From NCBI GenBank assembly GCA_945862535.1, contig CAMAYG010000001.1, positions 82,731 through 125,373 of the forward strand: a DNA stretch of 42,643 nt, given 5' to 3'. The notes under the pieces are model-generated. The model was not told the DNA's origin and did no database searches. It was given only the letters and a program-made list of their open reading frames with translations. How positions within the stretch are numbered: the first letter of the stretch is position 1; every line of letters starts with the position of its first letter. Shown here piece after piece: positions 26,216 through 34,800 of the stretch. The stretch comes from Rickettsia typhi. Lineage in GTDB: Bacteria > Pseudomonadota > Alphaproteobacteria > Rickettsiales > UBA1997. The translations under genes were made by a program, and so were the position numbers.

Positions 26216-27511
26216 ATGAAAAAACCTCACCCAATTAACTTTAATTATCAAAATATTACCGAAGGAGCAAAACATTTGTGGTTGCCCTATTGCCAGATGG
26301 CGAACCACCTACCGCAACTGCCAGTAATTGGAGCAAAAGGTAGCAAAATTTACCTTGCCGACGGCACTAAAATTGTCGATGGCATTGCTTCTTGGTGGGC
26401 AGTTGCTCATGGCTATCAGCATCCTTATATTGTTAAAACCGCAGTCAAACAACTCAAGCAATTAAGCCACATTATGCTTGCTGGCTTTGCCAATGAAGCG
26501 ACCTATAAATTAGCAAAAAATCTTTGCGATTTTACCAATTTTGACCATGTTTTTTTCTCGGACTCTGGCTCTACCGCTATCGAAGTTGCCATGAAAATTG
26601 CTTGGCAATATTATATCAACATCAAAAATTACCAAAAAACTAAATTTATTTCCTTCAAAAACAGTTATCATGGCGACACTACGGGGGCAATGTCCCTTGC
26701 CGATTTAACTAGCGGTATGCATCATAAATTTAGCCATTTATTGCTACAGCATCATAATTTAGCAATGCCTCAAAGCCTTAACGATCTAAATCAATTAGCA
26801 GATTTTATTAAAAAAAATCAGCAAGAAATTGCTGGAATTTTTCTTGAACCCATAGTCCAATGTGCCGGGGGAATGAAATTTTCTAACCCAATAATCATCA
26901 AGGAAATTGCCGATTTAGCAAAAAAATATCATATCTTATTAATCGCCGATGAATGTGCTACGGGGTTCTATCGCACTGGCAAAAAATTTGCTTTTCACCA
27001 CTGCCACATTGCTCCAGACATTTTGGTTGTTGGCAAGGCTCTAAGCGGAGGCTTTACCACAATTGCTGGCACCTTAACCACTGCAGAAATTTTTAACAGT
27101 TTTAAGGGTGAAGGCCTCGATCTTGCCCTAATGCACGGCCCAACCTTTATGGGCAACCCTCTCGCTTGCTCAATTGCCAATGCCTCGCTCGAAATTTTTA
27201 ACCAAAATAATTATCAAGAAAAAATCCTACAAGATCAGCAACTATTAGCTAAAGAGCTAAAAATTCTTGAAAAACACCCTAAAGTAAAAGATGTGCGAGT
27301 TATGGGCTTAATTGCCGTGGTCGAATTTCATCAAATATCATGGGACGAAATTTTGCTTTTCCGCACCGAAGCAATAAAACACAATGTTTTCCTACGGCCA
27401 TTTGCTAATGTTGTCTATTTAATGCCCCCACTAGTAATAACCAAAAGCGAACTAAAACAACTAACCACCGCAATTAAAAACATCATCAACCAGATTTTTA
27501 GCAAATCATGA
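26216..27511 (+). CDS. bioA: Adenosylmethionine-8-amino-7-oxononanoate aminotransferase
   Basis: 431 residues. It transfers an amino group from SAM to KAPA in biotin synthesis. The start LWLPYCQMANHLPQLPVIGAKG, DGIASWWAVAHGYQHPYI, FFSDSGSTAIEVAMKIAWQY, SYHGDTTGAMSL, DECATGFYRTGKKFA, the PLP lysine Lys274 in VVGKALSGGF, and HGPTFMGNPLAC are BioA-specific. bioB, bioD and bioF are not present here. The stop codon overlaps the start of the YobI-like gene by four bases (ATGA). Confidence 0.95.
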   Translation: MKKPHPINFNYQNITEGAKHLWLPYCQMANHLPQLPVIGAKGSKIYLADGTKIVDGIASWWAVAHGYQHPYIVKTAVKQLKQLSHIMLAGFANEATYKLAKNLCDFTNFDHVFFSDSGSTAIEVAMKIAWQYYINIKNYQKTKFISFKNSYHGDTTGAMSLADLTSGMHHKFSHLLLQHHNLAMPQSLNDLNQLADFIKKNQQEIAGIFLEPIVQCAGGMKFSNPIIIKEIADLAKKYHILLIADECATGFYRTGKKFAFHHCHIAPDILVVGKALSGGFTTIAGTLTTAEIFNSFKGEGLDLALMHGPTFMGNPLACSIANASLEIFNQNNYQEKILQDQQLLAKELKILEKHPKVKDVRVMGLIAVVEFHQISWDEILLFRTEAIKHNVFLRPFANVVYLMPPLVITKSELKQLTTAIKNIINQIFSKS

Positions 27512-29385
27512 GTAAATTCAAATCGATAATAGAAAAATTTCTTAGATTTGCTAAGAAAATAAAGCCTTGCCTTAAACAGCAAAAATTATATCCACTAGGA
27601 GCAAATTACGACGATAACAACAAATTAGAACCATATTTTTCGGCAATTGAAGATGCTATTGAGCAGAAATTTATTAATGTTGGGCTGGTTGGCGATTATT
27701 CTTCGGGTAAAAGCACGATTATCGAAAATTATCTTAAAAATTCCAAAAACAAGCACAAGGCGATTTATTTATCTTTGGCAAAAATTGGCGATTTAAAAAT
27801 TAACAACAAAGATGGTGACGAGACTTGGAAAAAAACTATTCAAGAAAAAATCCTCGAATTATTGTTTTTTCAAGCAAAAGTAACGGTTCCTAACGGTTCT
27901 TTTAAGAAAGTTTTTTCCTTTTCGGAGCGTTTTAATTGGTTATTTTCAGCGCTATTGGCAATAGTTAGCACTTTTTTTATTTTTCAAGACAACCCTAGTA
28001 ATCATTGGTTTTTAAAAGAAATTAGCGATGATAAAAAATCAATTTTTGCAATATTAGCTGTTTTTATTATTGCGGTGTCTTTTTTGTTGAGCACTTGTTA
28101 TTATTACCTAATGCAATTTTTAACTTTTCTTACAAATATCGATTATGGCAAGTTCAAATTAAAAATAGCCGAAGTGGAGGCCGAAACCGAGCTAACAAAA
28201 ATGCCGTTTCATAAGCATTTACGAGAAATTATCTATATTGTTCAGCAATTAACCGCCAAAAAATCGGCTTTAGTAATAGTTGAAGACCTCGATCGCTTTG
28301 ATTCGCTCGATATATTTACCGAAATTAGAGAAATTGCCATTTTGCTTAACAGAAGCCTGGAAAAAAATAAATTAGTTTTTCTTTATGCTCTAAGATCGCA
28401 GATTTTTGTAGATCAATCAAATAAACCAACAGATAACCAACCAAACACAACAAAACAAACTCCCGATTTAGGCAAAAAAAATCATGTTGTTGATATTGGT
28501 AAATTTTTCGATGTTATTATTCCAGTAGTCAAATCTTATAATAATCATAATCTTCCTTATATTATCGTTAACCAAATAGCTGAGGTAAATCAAATTGAGA
28601 GTGAAAAAAGAGTAAATTTATTAGAAGTCACCAAGATTCTTTGCAAGAACGAAATTGTTGATTTCCGCATTGCCAATAATATTTGCAATCATTTTAATAT
28701 CATCTATCGAATTTATCAGGCAAAATCAGGTAAGGATACTAAATATTGCCCTGCCGAGATCTTAGCTCTTACAATCTACAGAATCTTCGACCCCATAGAT
28801 TATGACAATTTACATAACAACTGCGGTATTTTATATGAACATTTTAATACTTCCGATAATGCATATAGAGCAAGAGTAATTGAAAATACAAAGGAAACAA
28901 TAGAGGAAGACTGTCATAATTGGATTAAGCGTTACGGTGCTGATCACCCATATTTTGAAGAAACTCTTAAAGAACTTACCAATAAAAGAAGTTTATTAGA
29001 ACAAATCAATCTAAGATTTTGTATTAAAGACCATTCTGATTCTAATAAATTTATTATATCTATTAATCAAAATAACAATACAAGACAGTGGACGGTAGAT
29101 TTAATTAACTATTCAGAAGATAATACATTAGAGAATGAATTTCAGCAAGGTTTAAAAGGTTTTCATATTCTCACTAAGATGGGTAAAAAAACACAAAATG
29201 GCTATGGAATAATAGCTGACAATTCTCTAAAAATAGTGCCTATTTTTAGAGAAATCTATAAAGAAATAAAAAAATTAAAACAGCAAGATCAAATCAATAA
29301 AATACCGCCAATTTCACTTTCTAAGGTCTCACAACAACTAATTGTCGAAAATTATATTAACAAAGATTATAAGAAATATCTATAA
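27508..29385 (+). CDS. YobI-like membrane P-loop NTPase
   Basis: 625 residues. The N-terminus reads LYPLGANYDDNNKLEPYFSAIEDAIEQ and Walker A GDYSSGKST at 62-70. Two strong membrane helices lie at about 139-158 and 172-193, then a Walker B region VIVEDLDRFD near 255 and a downstream LYALRSQIF. This matches the YobI family of KAP/STAND-like NTPases, which are patchily distributed and often found in defence or mobile regions; their function is not established. The C-terminal 300 residues show nothing I recognise. Translationally coupled to bioA by a four-base overlap. Its end borders a block of palindromic repeats. Confidence 0.78.
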   Translation: MSKFKSIIEKFLRFAKKIKPCLKQQKLYPLGANYDDNNKLEPYFSAIEDAIEQKFINVGLVGDYSSGKSTIIENYLKNSKNKHKAIYLSLAKIGDLKINNKDGDETWKKTIQEKILELLFFQAKVTVPNGSFKKVFSFSERFNWLFSALLAIVSTFFIFQDNPSNHWFLKEISDDKKSIFAILAVFIIAVSFLLSTCYYYLMQFLTFLTNIDYGKFKLKIAEVEAETELTKMPFHKHLREIIYIVQQLTAKKSALVIVEDLDRFDSLDIFTEIREIAILLNRSLEKNKLVFLYALRSQIFVDQSNKPTDNQPNTTKQTPDLGKKNHVVDIGKFFDVIIPVVKSYNNHNLPYIIVNQIAEVNQIESEKRVNLLEVTKILCKNEIVDFRIANNICNHFNIIYRIYQAKSGKDTKYCPAEILALTIYRIFDPIDYDNLHNNCGILYEHFNTSDNAYRARVIENTKETIEEDCHNWIKRYGADHPYFEETLKELTNKRSLLEQINLRFCIKDHSDSNKFIISINQNNNTRQWTVDLINYSEDNTLENEFQQGLKGFHILTKMGKKTQNGYGIIADNSLKIVPIFREIYKEIKKLKQQDQINKIPPISLSKVSQQLIVENYINKDYKKYL

Positions 29386-29420
29386 AAGTATCGCTTCCGC
29401 TAAAATCTATTTACTTTCTA

Positions 29421-29448
29421 TAGATCCTGCAACTTTTGCGGAGGTGAC
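29421..29448 (+). repeat. Palindromic repeat family A, copy 1
   Basis: Begins TAGATCCTGCAACTT and ends GAGGTGAC; the second arm is degenerate compared with copies 2 and 4. Confidence 0.7.
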
Positions 29449-29475
29449 AAGGAAGCAAGTGCCATTATTAACTCT

Positions 29476-29532
29476 GGATCCTGCGACTTCGCGCAGGATG
29501 ACAACGGGGGGCGTTTTTACAGCAATAAAAAC
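29476..29532 (+). repeat. Palindromic repeat family A, copy 2, with second hairpin
   Basis: Arms ATCCTGCG (29478-29485) and CGCAGGAT (29492-29499) flank ACTTCG. It is followed by a second palindrome, GTTTTTA (29513-29519) and TAAAAAC (29526-29532). The same pair of elements recurs in copy 3. Confidence 0.85.
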
Positions 29533-29564
29533 CTTATTCATTCAACCGACTCTTCATTCCGGCA

Positions 29565-29586
29565 ACAAGGGGTTTCAACCCCTTGT
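29565..29586. repeat. Perfect 10-bp palindrome
   Basis: ACAAGGGGTT (29565-29574) and AACCCCTTGT (29577-29586) with only two bases between them, a near-perfect inverted repeat prone to cruciform formation. A partial relative GCAAGGGGTT occurs near 29682. Confidence 0.85.
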
Positions 29587-29725
29587 CTCGTCACGATGAC
29601 GGACGAAAGAGATCGACAACAAAAAAGGCAGTAAAAATTAGTGCAACGAAACTAGATATAAGTAGCCCGACTATGTATCACCGCAAGGGGTTAAAACAGT
29701 CTGTTGCCGAAAACTTCCTAATCCG

Positions 29726-29779
29726 TCATGTTTGCGACTTTGTGCAGGATGGCAAGGTGGGCGGTTTTACGGCAATAAA
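29726..29779 (+). repeat. Palindromic repeat family A, copy 3, with second hairpin
   Basis: TTTGCGACTTTGTGCAGGAT matches copy 2 in order, and after a G-rich spacer TTTTACGGCAATAAAA matches the second hairpin of copy 2. The left arm is diverged. Confidence 0.75.
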
Positions 29780-29793
29780 AGCTCGATCTAACA

Positions 29794-29838
29794 ACCCTAC
29801 CCTTGAGGGAGGGTCGAAGGCAAAGCCTTCGGGGAGGG
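29794..29838. repeat. GC-rich double hairpin (family B)
   Basis: CCCTACCCTTGAGGGAGGG is one imperfect hairpin. Next to it CGAAGGC (29815-29821) and GCCTTCG (29825-29831) form a second with an AAA loop, followed by GGGAGGGG. Such modules occur as dispersed repeats in several bacterial genomes. Confidence 0.75.
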
Positions 29839-29938
29839 GTCAGAAAGCTAGTTATAACTCCATACCTAATGTTGTTGAAAATATTAATTACCCCGCCTTC
29901 GAAGAGCCAATTTATTGGCTATTCAACCATCCCCCAGA

Positions 29939-29982
29939 AAATAAAATCTAAATAAAATCTAAATAAAATCTAAATAAAATCT
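29939..29982 (+). repeat. 11-bp tandem repeat, four units
   Basis: Four exact copies of AAATAAAATCT (29939, 29950, 29961, 29972). They lie in the loop of a larger imperfect inverted repeat: CAACCATCCCCCAG on the left (29924-29937) and CTTGGGGGCGGGTTGG on the right (29981-29996). Confidence 0.9.
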
Positions 29983-30027
29983 TGGGGGCGGGTTGGAAAC
30001 AGCCTTCATCTTCGCACGATCTCTCTC

Positions 30028-30055
30028 GTCATCCTGCACGAAGTTGCAGGATCTA
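30028..30055 (-). repeat. Palindromic repeat family A, copy 4 (inverted)
   Basis: Arms ATCCTGCA (30031-30038) and TGCAGGAT (30045-30052) with a six-base loop. Read on the minus strand it is TAGATCCTGCAACTTCGTG then CAGGATGAC, the best copy of the family and inverted relative to copies 1-3. Confidence 0.85.
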
Positions 30056-30140
30056 CAGAAATAAGATCAATAAATAATATTGCATTTAAAAGACAAAAAT
30101 TTAAAATCAATTCTTTTAATAATTTAGCAAAATTACATAT

Positions 30141-32705
30141 ATGCAAGCACAAGAGAGGCAAATAATTAATTTTCTACAAGAGCAAAATAAACAATTCATT
30201 ATTCCGATATATCAGCGAAATTATAATTGGCAAATTCCTAATTGCCAAACCTTGTTAGATGATATAATTTTTACCGAGACACAAAGCACCAGGGAAAAGA
30301 AAACCATTCATTTTATTGGTAGCATTGTTTATGTTTTCTGCGGCTCTCATAAAAGCATCGATGCAGATACCAATGAATTAACGATTATCGACGGTCAGCA
30401 AAGGCTAACAACTATTAACATCTTATATGTTGCCCTATATCGTTTTGCTAAAAATAATAATTTAAAAGAAGCCGACTTTATCTATAACCAAATCCTTACT
30501 AATCAATATGTTGAAAAAGACGAAAATAAACTAAAATTAAAGCAGGCAGAAAACAATGAAGAGGCTTTTAAGGCGATTCTTAACAATACAGAAGATAATC
30601 TAAAACAAAAGCAACAATATTCCAATATTATCACTAATTTTGAATTTTTTTATAAAAAAATAGATATTAACACTTTTTTCAATATTTACAACGGCTTAAA
30701 AAGGTTATTTTTTGTTGAAATTTCGTTAGAGCGAGACAAGGATGACCCGCAAAGAATATTTGAAAGCCTAAATTCTACAGGGCTTGATTTATCGCAATCC
30801 GATCTCATAAGAAACTTTATTTTAATGGATTTAAAGCAAAAAGAGCAAGATGCAATTTATCATCAAATCTGGAATCCTATCGAAGAAAATACAAAAGATC
30901 CAAATAGCTCAGAATCGAAGGCACCAGACTTCATTCGCGACTATTTAACTCTTAAAACAAAGCAAATTTCTAAAAAAGATAGGGTTTATCAAGATTTTAA
31001 GAAGCTTTATAGCAATAAAAAAGATGACTCATATAAGCAAGAACTCGAAAATATTAAAGCATTTTCAATCCATTATCGTAAATTAATTAACCCAAACCCA
31101 AAAACAGTTGATGATATTGAAATAAGAATGGAGCTTGAGAATATTAGAGAACTAGAAATTGGGGTTGCTAATCCATTTTTATTGCAGATTCTTGATGATT
31201 ATGAAGATAGGCTGATCGACAAGGAAATTTTGATAAAGATTTTACGATTGGTTCAGAGTTTTGTTTGGCGAAGATTTGTTGTTAACTTGCCGACAAATGC
31301 TTTAAATAAGATTTTTATGTCTTTATATGACGAAATAGACCAAGAGAATTACTACGACTCGCTTTGCATTGCTTTATTAAGAAAGGGAGGTAGCGGTAAA
31401 TTTCCCAATAATCAAGAAGTTAAGCGAAACTTAGAAAACCTAAATCTTTATGATTCCGCTAAAAAGAATAAGAATTACTTCTTTAAGATGTTAGAAAATT
31501 ACAACAATAGAGAATATGTCGATACCGCAAATGATTCAATAACTATCGAGCACATTTTTCCTATTAACCCAGATAAACAATGGAAGCAAGACCTTAGCAA
31601 TGAAGATTACGAAGACTTTCAAAGCAACAAACTGCACACCATTGCTAATTTAACCCTTTCGGGCAATAATAGCGCTTTGGGGAATCGGCCTTTTGCTGAA
31701 AAAAGAGATATGAATCGTGACAATCAAGAGCAAGGATATCGCTACTCTCGCTTATGGTTAAACGACTATTTAAAACAACAAGATTGCTGGAATATTGCAA
31801 AATACAACGAGAGATTAACAATTATTTATGAGCGATTTTTAAAAATTTGGCAATATCCCGAGGTTGCACTCGATAAAAATGAAGATGAAGACAGTTGGGA
31901 GCAAAGTATTTTCGATGCAGAACTGCCAACTAATAAAGATTTAGAATATTTTATTTTTGAAGGCACTAAAGTGGAAGAAAAATTTATTGCATCAATGTAT
32001 CTTTATGTCCTGCGAAAATTATATGACAGAAACCCCGAATTATTAATAAAATCCGATATTATCAAAATTTCTCAAAGTCAATCAGATTTTCGCACCCCTG
32101 CAGAATTGATTTATGGCTATTTTGTGGAAATTAACATTGATAGTGCAACAAAATTTAGCAATCTTAAGAAAATATTAAAATTATTCAGGGTTGAAGAAGG
32201 TGACTTGATGATAAAATACAACCTAAATACTAATGAAACAACAAACAATAACTCAAAACAACAAAAATTCGATAGAAGAAGAAGTTTTTGGACCGAGCTT
32301 TTACCATTAATTAAACATCAAATATTGTTTAAAAATGTTAACCCAACCAAAGATTTTTGGCTTGCTACTGGGGCTGGAATTAGCGGTTTGTCTTATGTTT
32401 TTGTGGTTACGAGTTATTATGTTGCCATTGAATTGAAAATTGGCAAAGCTGAAACATTACAAAATAAAAATATTTTTCGTGAAATTGCAAATAAGAAAGA
32501 TGAAATAGAATCAAGATTTGGCTCGCAATTAATCTGGGAAGAGTTAAAGGAAGCCAAAATGAGTAGAATAAAAAACCAGTTAGATGGTGTAAATTTTTAC
32601 GAAAATGCCGATAAAGCAAAAATAATCGACTTTTTTTGTAATAATTTAGATCTTTTTTATTCGGCACTCGATCCAGCAATTAAATTGCTCAAAAAACAAT
32701 ATTAA
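30141..32705 (+). CDS. DUF262-DUF1524-DUF4268 protein (GmrSD/BrxU-like nuclease)
   Basis: 854 residues. The N-terminal DUF262 (ParB-like) domain has IPIYQRNYNW at 21-30 and IDGQQRLTT at 83-91, the family's nucleotide-binding signature, then FVEISLERDKDDPQRIFESLNSTGLDLS. The central DUF1524 domain has an HNH-like core: ITIEHIFP near 470, NKLHTIANLTL and NNSALGNRPFAEKR. The last 140 residues (FWTELLPLIK to the end) resemble DUF4268, often fused to restriction-type proteins. GmrSD, BrxU and SspE relatives cut modified or foreign DNA using NTP. Placed after the repeat block and near the YobI-like gene, it looks like part of a defence island. Catalytic residues appear intact. Confidence 0.82.
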   Translation: MQAQERQIINFLQEQNKQFIIPIYQRNYNWQIPNCQTLLDDIIFTETQSTREKKTIHFIGSIVYVFCGSHKSIDADTNELTIIDGQQRLTTINILYVALYRFAKNNNLKEADFIYNQILTNQYVEKDENKLKLKQAENNEEAFKAILNNTEDNLKQKQQYSNIITNFEFFYKKIDINTFFNIYNGLKRLFFVEISLERDKDDPQRIFESLNSTGLDLSQSDLIRNFILMDLKQKEQDAIYHQIWNPIEENTKDPNSSESKAPDFIRDYLTLKTKQISKKDRVYQDFKKLYSNKKDDSYKQELENIKAFSIHYRKLINPNPKTVDDIEIRMELENIRELEIGVANPFLLQILDDYEDRLIDKEILIKILRLVQSFVWRRFVVNLPTNALNKIFMSLYDEIDQENYYDSLCIALLRKGGSGKFPNNQEVKRNLENLNLYDSAKKNKNYFFKMLENYNNREYVDTANDSITIEHIFPINPDKQWKQDLSNEDYEDFQSNKLHTIANLTLSGNNSALGNRPFAEKRDMNRDNQEQGYRYSRLWLNDYLKQQDCWNIAKYNERLTIIYERFLKIWQYPEVALDKNEDEDSWEQSIFDAELPTNKDLEYFIFEGTKVEEKFIASMYLYVLRKLYDRNPELLIKSDIIKISQSQSDFRTPAELIYGYFVEINIDSATKFSNLKKILKLFRVEEGDLMIKYNLNTNETTNNNSKQQKFDRRRSFWTELLPLIKHQILFKNVNPTKDFWLATGAGISGLSYVFVVTSYYVAIELKIGKAETLQNKNIFREIANKKDEIESRFGSQLIWEELKEAKMSRIKNQLDGVNFYENADKAKIIDFFCNNLDLFYSALDPAIKLLKKQY

Positions 32706-32731
32706 TGCTATAATTTAACCCACAATCAACA

Positions 32732-33103
32732 ATGACAGCATCAAATCCTAGCTTTAGTTATAATAATAACAATATTTTTGCCAGAATTCTTCGCAAAGAA
32801 TTGCCAGCAAAAATTATCTATGAAGACGAACTAACTCTTGCCTTTTACGATATAAATCCTGTGGCACCGCACCATATTTTGCTTATTCCTAAGGGACAAT
32901 ATTGCAATTTTCTTGATTTTACCAATAAAGCAGAAGCAACAGAAATAGCTCATTTTTTTGTTGTTGCCAATAAAATTGCCAGTAAATTCGATTGTGATTT
33001 TAGAATTATTAGTAATAATGGCACTGGAGTTGGGCAAAGTGTCGAGCATTTTCATATTCATTTAATTGCTGGTAAAAAAATTAGCAACCTAATTGGCGAC
33101 TAG
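32732..33103 (+). CDS. HIT-family nucleotide hydrolase (histidine triad, HinT-like)
   Basis: 123 residues. NIFARILRKELPAKIIYEDE, AFYDINPVAPHHILLIPK and the histidine triad EHFHIHLIAG (His106, His108, His110) make this a HinT-type protein, which hydrolyses adenosine phosphoramidates. Complete. The gene follows the GmrSD-like gene by 26 bases and marks the return to core genes. Confidence 0.93.
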   Translation: MTASNPSFSYNNNNIFARILRKELPAKIIYEDELTLAFYDINPVAPHHILLIPKGQYCNFLDFTNKAEATEIAHFFVVANKIASKFDCDFRIISNNGTGVGQSVEHFHIHLIAGKKISNLIGD

Positions 33104-33183
33104 CAAATAGATTTCTAGCATAATCGCAACTCGATCGTTAAATAAAATTATAATCAATATCTATAATTCATAAATGAAAAATA

Positions 33184-34050
33184 ATGCAAAATTTTAACTC
33201 GCTAATTGTAAATTTATTAAAATTAACCAGAATAAATAAGCCAATCGGCATAATATTATTGCTAATTCCTGCTTTTGGCGGGCTGATTGTCGCCAATAAT
33301 TATAATGGCAATATTTGGCTAGTATTTTTCCTTGGGGCAATAATAATGCGAAGCTCTGGTTGCATTATTAACGATCTACTAGACCAAAAATTCGACAAAG
33401 AAACTACTCGAGCACAAAACAGACCACTAGCTAAAAAGGCAATCACAAATAAAACTGCATTAATATTGTTGTTGCTATTGCTTAGTTTGGGGCTTTTATT
33501 ATTGCTACAACTCAATATAAAAACAATAATTTATGCATCGCTTTTAGTTATGCCAATGATTGCAATCTACCCACTTGCTAAAAGAGTCACTTTTTATCCG
33601 CAAATATTTCTTGCTATTGTGTTTAATAGCCCTTTTTTATTGGCTTTAACCGCCAGCGAAGTTAATATTAATTTTATTCATTTTTTTTGCTATTTATCGC
33701 TTGCAATATGGACAACAGTCTACGATACAATCTATGCCTTTCAAGACTTACAAGACGACATCAAAAACAATGTAAAATCCTTAACGATAAAAATCTACCC
33801 CTATCAAAAACCAATATTATTAATTCTTAACTTTCTACAATGGTTGATTTTACTAATTCTGCCTTATTATTTAACAACGGTCAATCTGTCTTTATTTTAT
33901 TTTGCCCCGATTCTCTTTGCCATTACTTATTCGAGCTCCATAATTCGCAAGCTAGATTTTACCAACTCTCAAGAATGTAGTAAAGCCTTTAGCAAACAGC
34001 AAATCATTGGGTTTTTATATCTTATGATTTTTGCAAATTTTGCTATATGA
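33184..34050 (+). CDS. ubiA: 4-hydroxybenzoate polyprenyltransferase (UbiA family)
   Basis: 288 residues with about eight membrane helices. Start KLTRINKPIGIILLLIPAFGGL. The first Asp-rich motif is INDLLDQKFDKE (Asn63, Asp64, Asp67, Asp71) followed by RAQNRPLA; the second is YDTIYAFQDLQDDIKNNVKS. It attaches the isoprenoid tail to 4-hydroxybenzoate in ubiquinone synthesis; other UbiA-superfamily roles (heme O) are less likely given the RPLA and DxxDD pattern. The end overlaps nadD by four bases. Confidence 0.88.
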   Translation: MQNFNSLIVNLLKLTRINKPIGIILLLIPAFGGLIVANNYNGNIWLVFFLGAIIMRSSGCIINDLLDQKFDKETTRAQNRPLAKKAITNKTALILLLLLLSLGLLLLLQLNIKTIIYASLLVMPMIAIYPLAKRVTFYPQIFLAIVFNSPFLLALTASEVNINFIHFFCYLSLAIWTTVYDTIYAFQDLQDDIKNNVKSLTIKIYPYQKPILLILNFLQWLILLILPYYLTTVNLSLFYFAPILFAITYSSSIIRKLDFTNSQECSKAFSKQQIIGFLYLMIFANFAI

Positions 34051-34652
34051 AAATTGGCATTTTAGGCGGTAGTTTCAACCCTCCGCACTATGGTCACTTG
34101 CATTTGAGTAAATTGGCAATAAAAACCCTAAAACTTAAGCAATTATGGTGGATTCCAACATTATATAACAACTTTAAGAACCCAAATATTTATTGTTGCC
34201 ACAAGCAAAGATTAAAAGATTGCCAAACGATAACCAAGCCCTATCGCCATCAAATAAAAATAATAAATAAACCACAAATTAAGAGTTTTTTGCTTATTAA
34301 AGAATTAAAAAAACAATATCCGAAAATTAATTTTATCTGGGTTATGGGTGCCGATTCACTAATAAAAATGCACCTCTGGCATCACTCAAAGCAATTAATC
34401 CGCAAAATTCCTATTGCAGTTTTTGATAGAGATAATTTAATCTTCAAAGCGAGTAAAAGCCCTATTTATCTATCTTCACAGCATCTTAAATATAAAAAAA
34501 CAAAACAAATTTTGCAAAATAAAGAGCCTCAAAAAAATCGACAAGAAGTTAGCAACCTTATTTTGCCAGCAATTAGGCTTTATCGCACAAAACAAATTAA
34601 TATTTCGTCAACACAAATACGACAAGAAAATCAAAAGAAAATCTTGACTTAA
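34047..34652 (+). CDS. nadD: Nicotinate-nucleotide adenylyltransferase
   Basis: 201 residues. NadD forms NaAD from NaMN and ATP. The nucleotidyltransferase motif GGSFNPPHYGHLHL (His14, His17) is at the start, LWWIPTLYNNFKNP follows, FIWVMGADSLIKMHLWHHSKQL is the NadD core, and ISSTQIRQ is the C-terminal (T/S)x(x)(S/T)R-like loop. Rich in Lys and Asn but complete. Translationally coupled to ubiA; the ribosomal silencing factor gene often next to nadD is missing. Confidence 0.93.
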   Translation: MKIGILGGSFNPPHYGHLHLSKLAIKTLKLKQLWWIPTLYNNFKNPNIYCCHKQRLKDCQTITKPYRHQIKIINKPQIKSFLLIKELKKQYPKINFIWVMGADSLIKMHLWHHSKQLIRKIPIAVFDRDNLIFKASKSPIYLSSQHLKYKKTKQILQNKEPQKNRQEVSNLILPAIRLYRTKQINISSTQIRQENQKKILT

Positions 34653-34800
34653 AAGAAAAACTTAGTAAAAAATTAGCTTAATTATTTGTTAATGTCTACT
34701 CTTGCAAATATAGGCAATATTTAAGTAAATTAACAATTTTTATTTGTTAATAATTTCCTTTAAAGCCAAAATTTAGTTAATCGATCGATAAAACGATAAA

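Larger units (their letters stand above)
29386..30140. repeat. 755-base palindromic-repeat block between two accessory genes
   Basis: No real gene. Compared with its surroundings the stretch is GC-richer and built of at least seven hairpin units and short tandem repeats, listed separately. Several belong to one family with consensus near TAGATCCTGCAACTTCGTG followed by CAGGATGAC. Short ORFs pass through it (29342-29599, 29583-29951) but encode only repeat-derived sequence. From 30070 to 30140 plain AT-rich DNA leads to the next gene. Confidence 0.85.

Noticed and set aside
29342-29599. ORF of 85 codons at the end of the YobI-like gene
   Set aside because: It starts in another frame inside the YobI-like gene and then runs through hairpin repeats; no family sequence.
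29583-29951. ORF of 122 codons in the repeat block
   Set aside because: Its translation comes from palindromic and 11-bp repeat DNA and shows no protein-like pattern.
29939-29982. CRISPR-like array
   Set aside because: The units are 11 bases with no spacers and there are no cas genes in the window.
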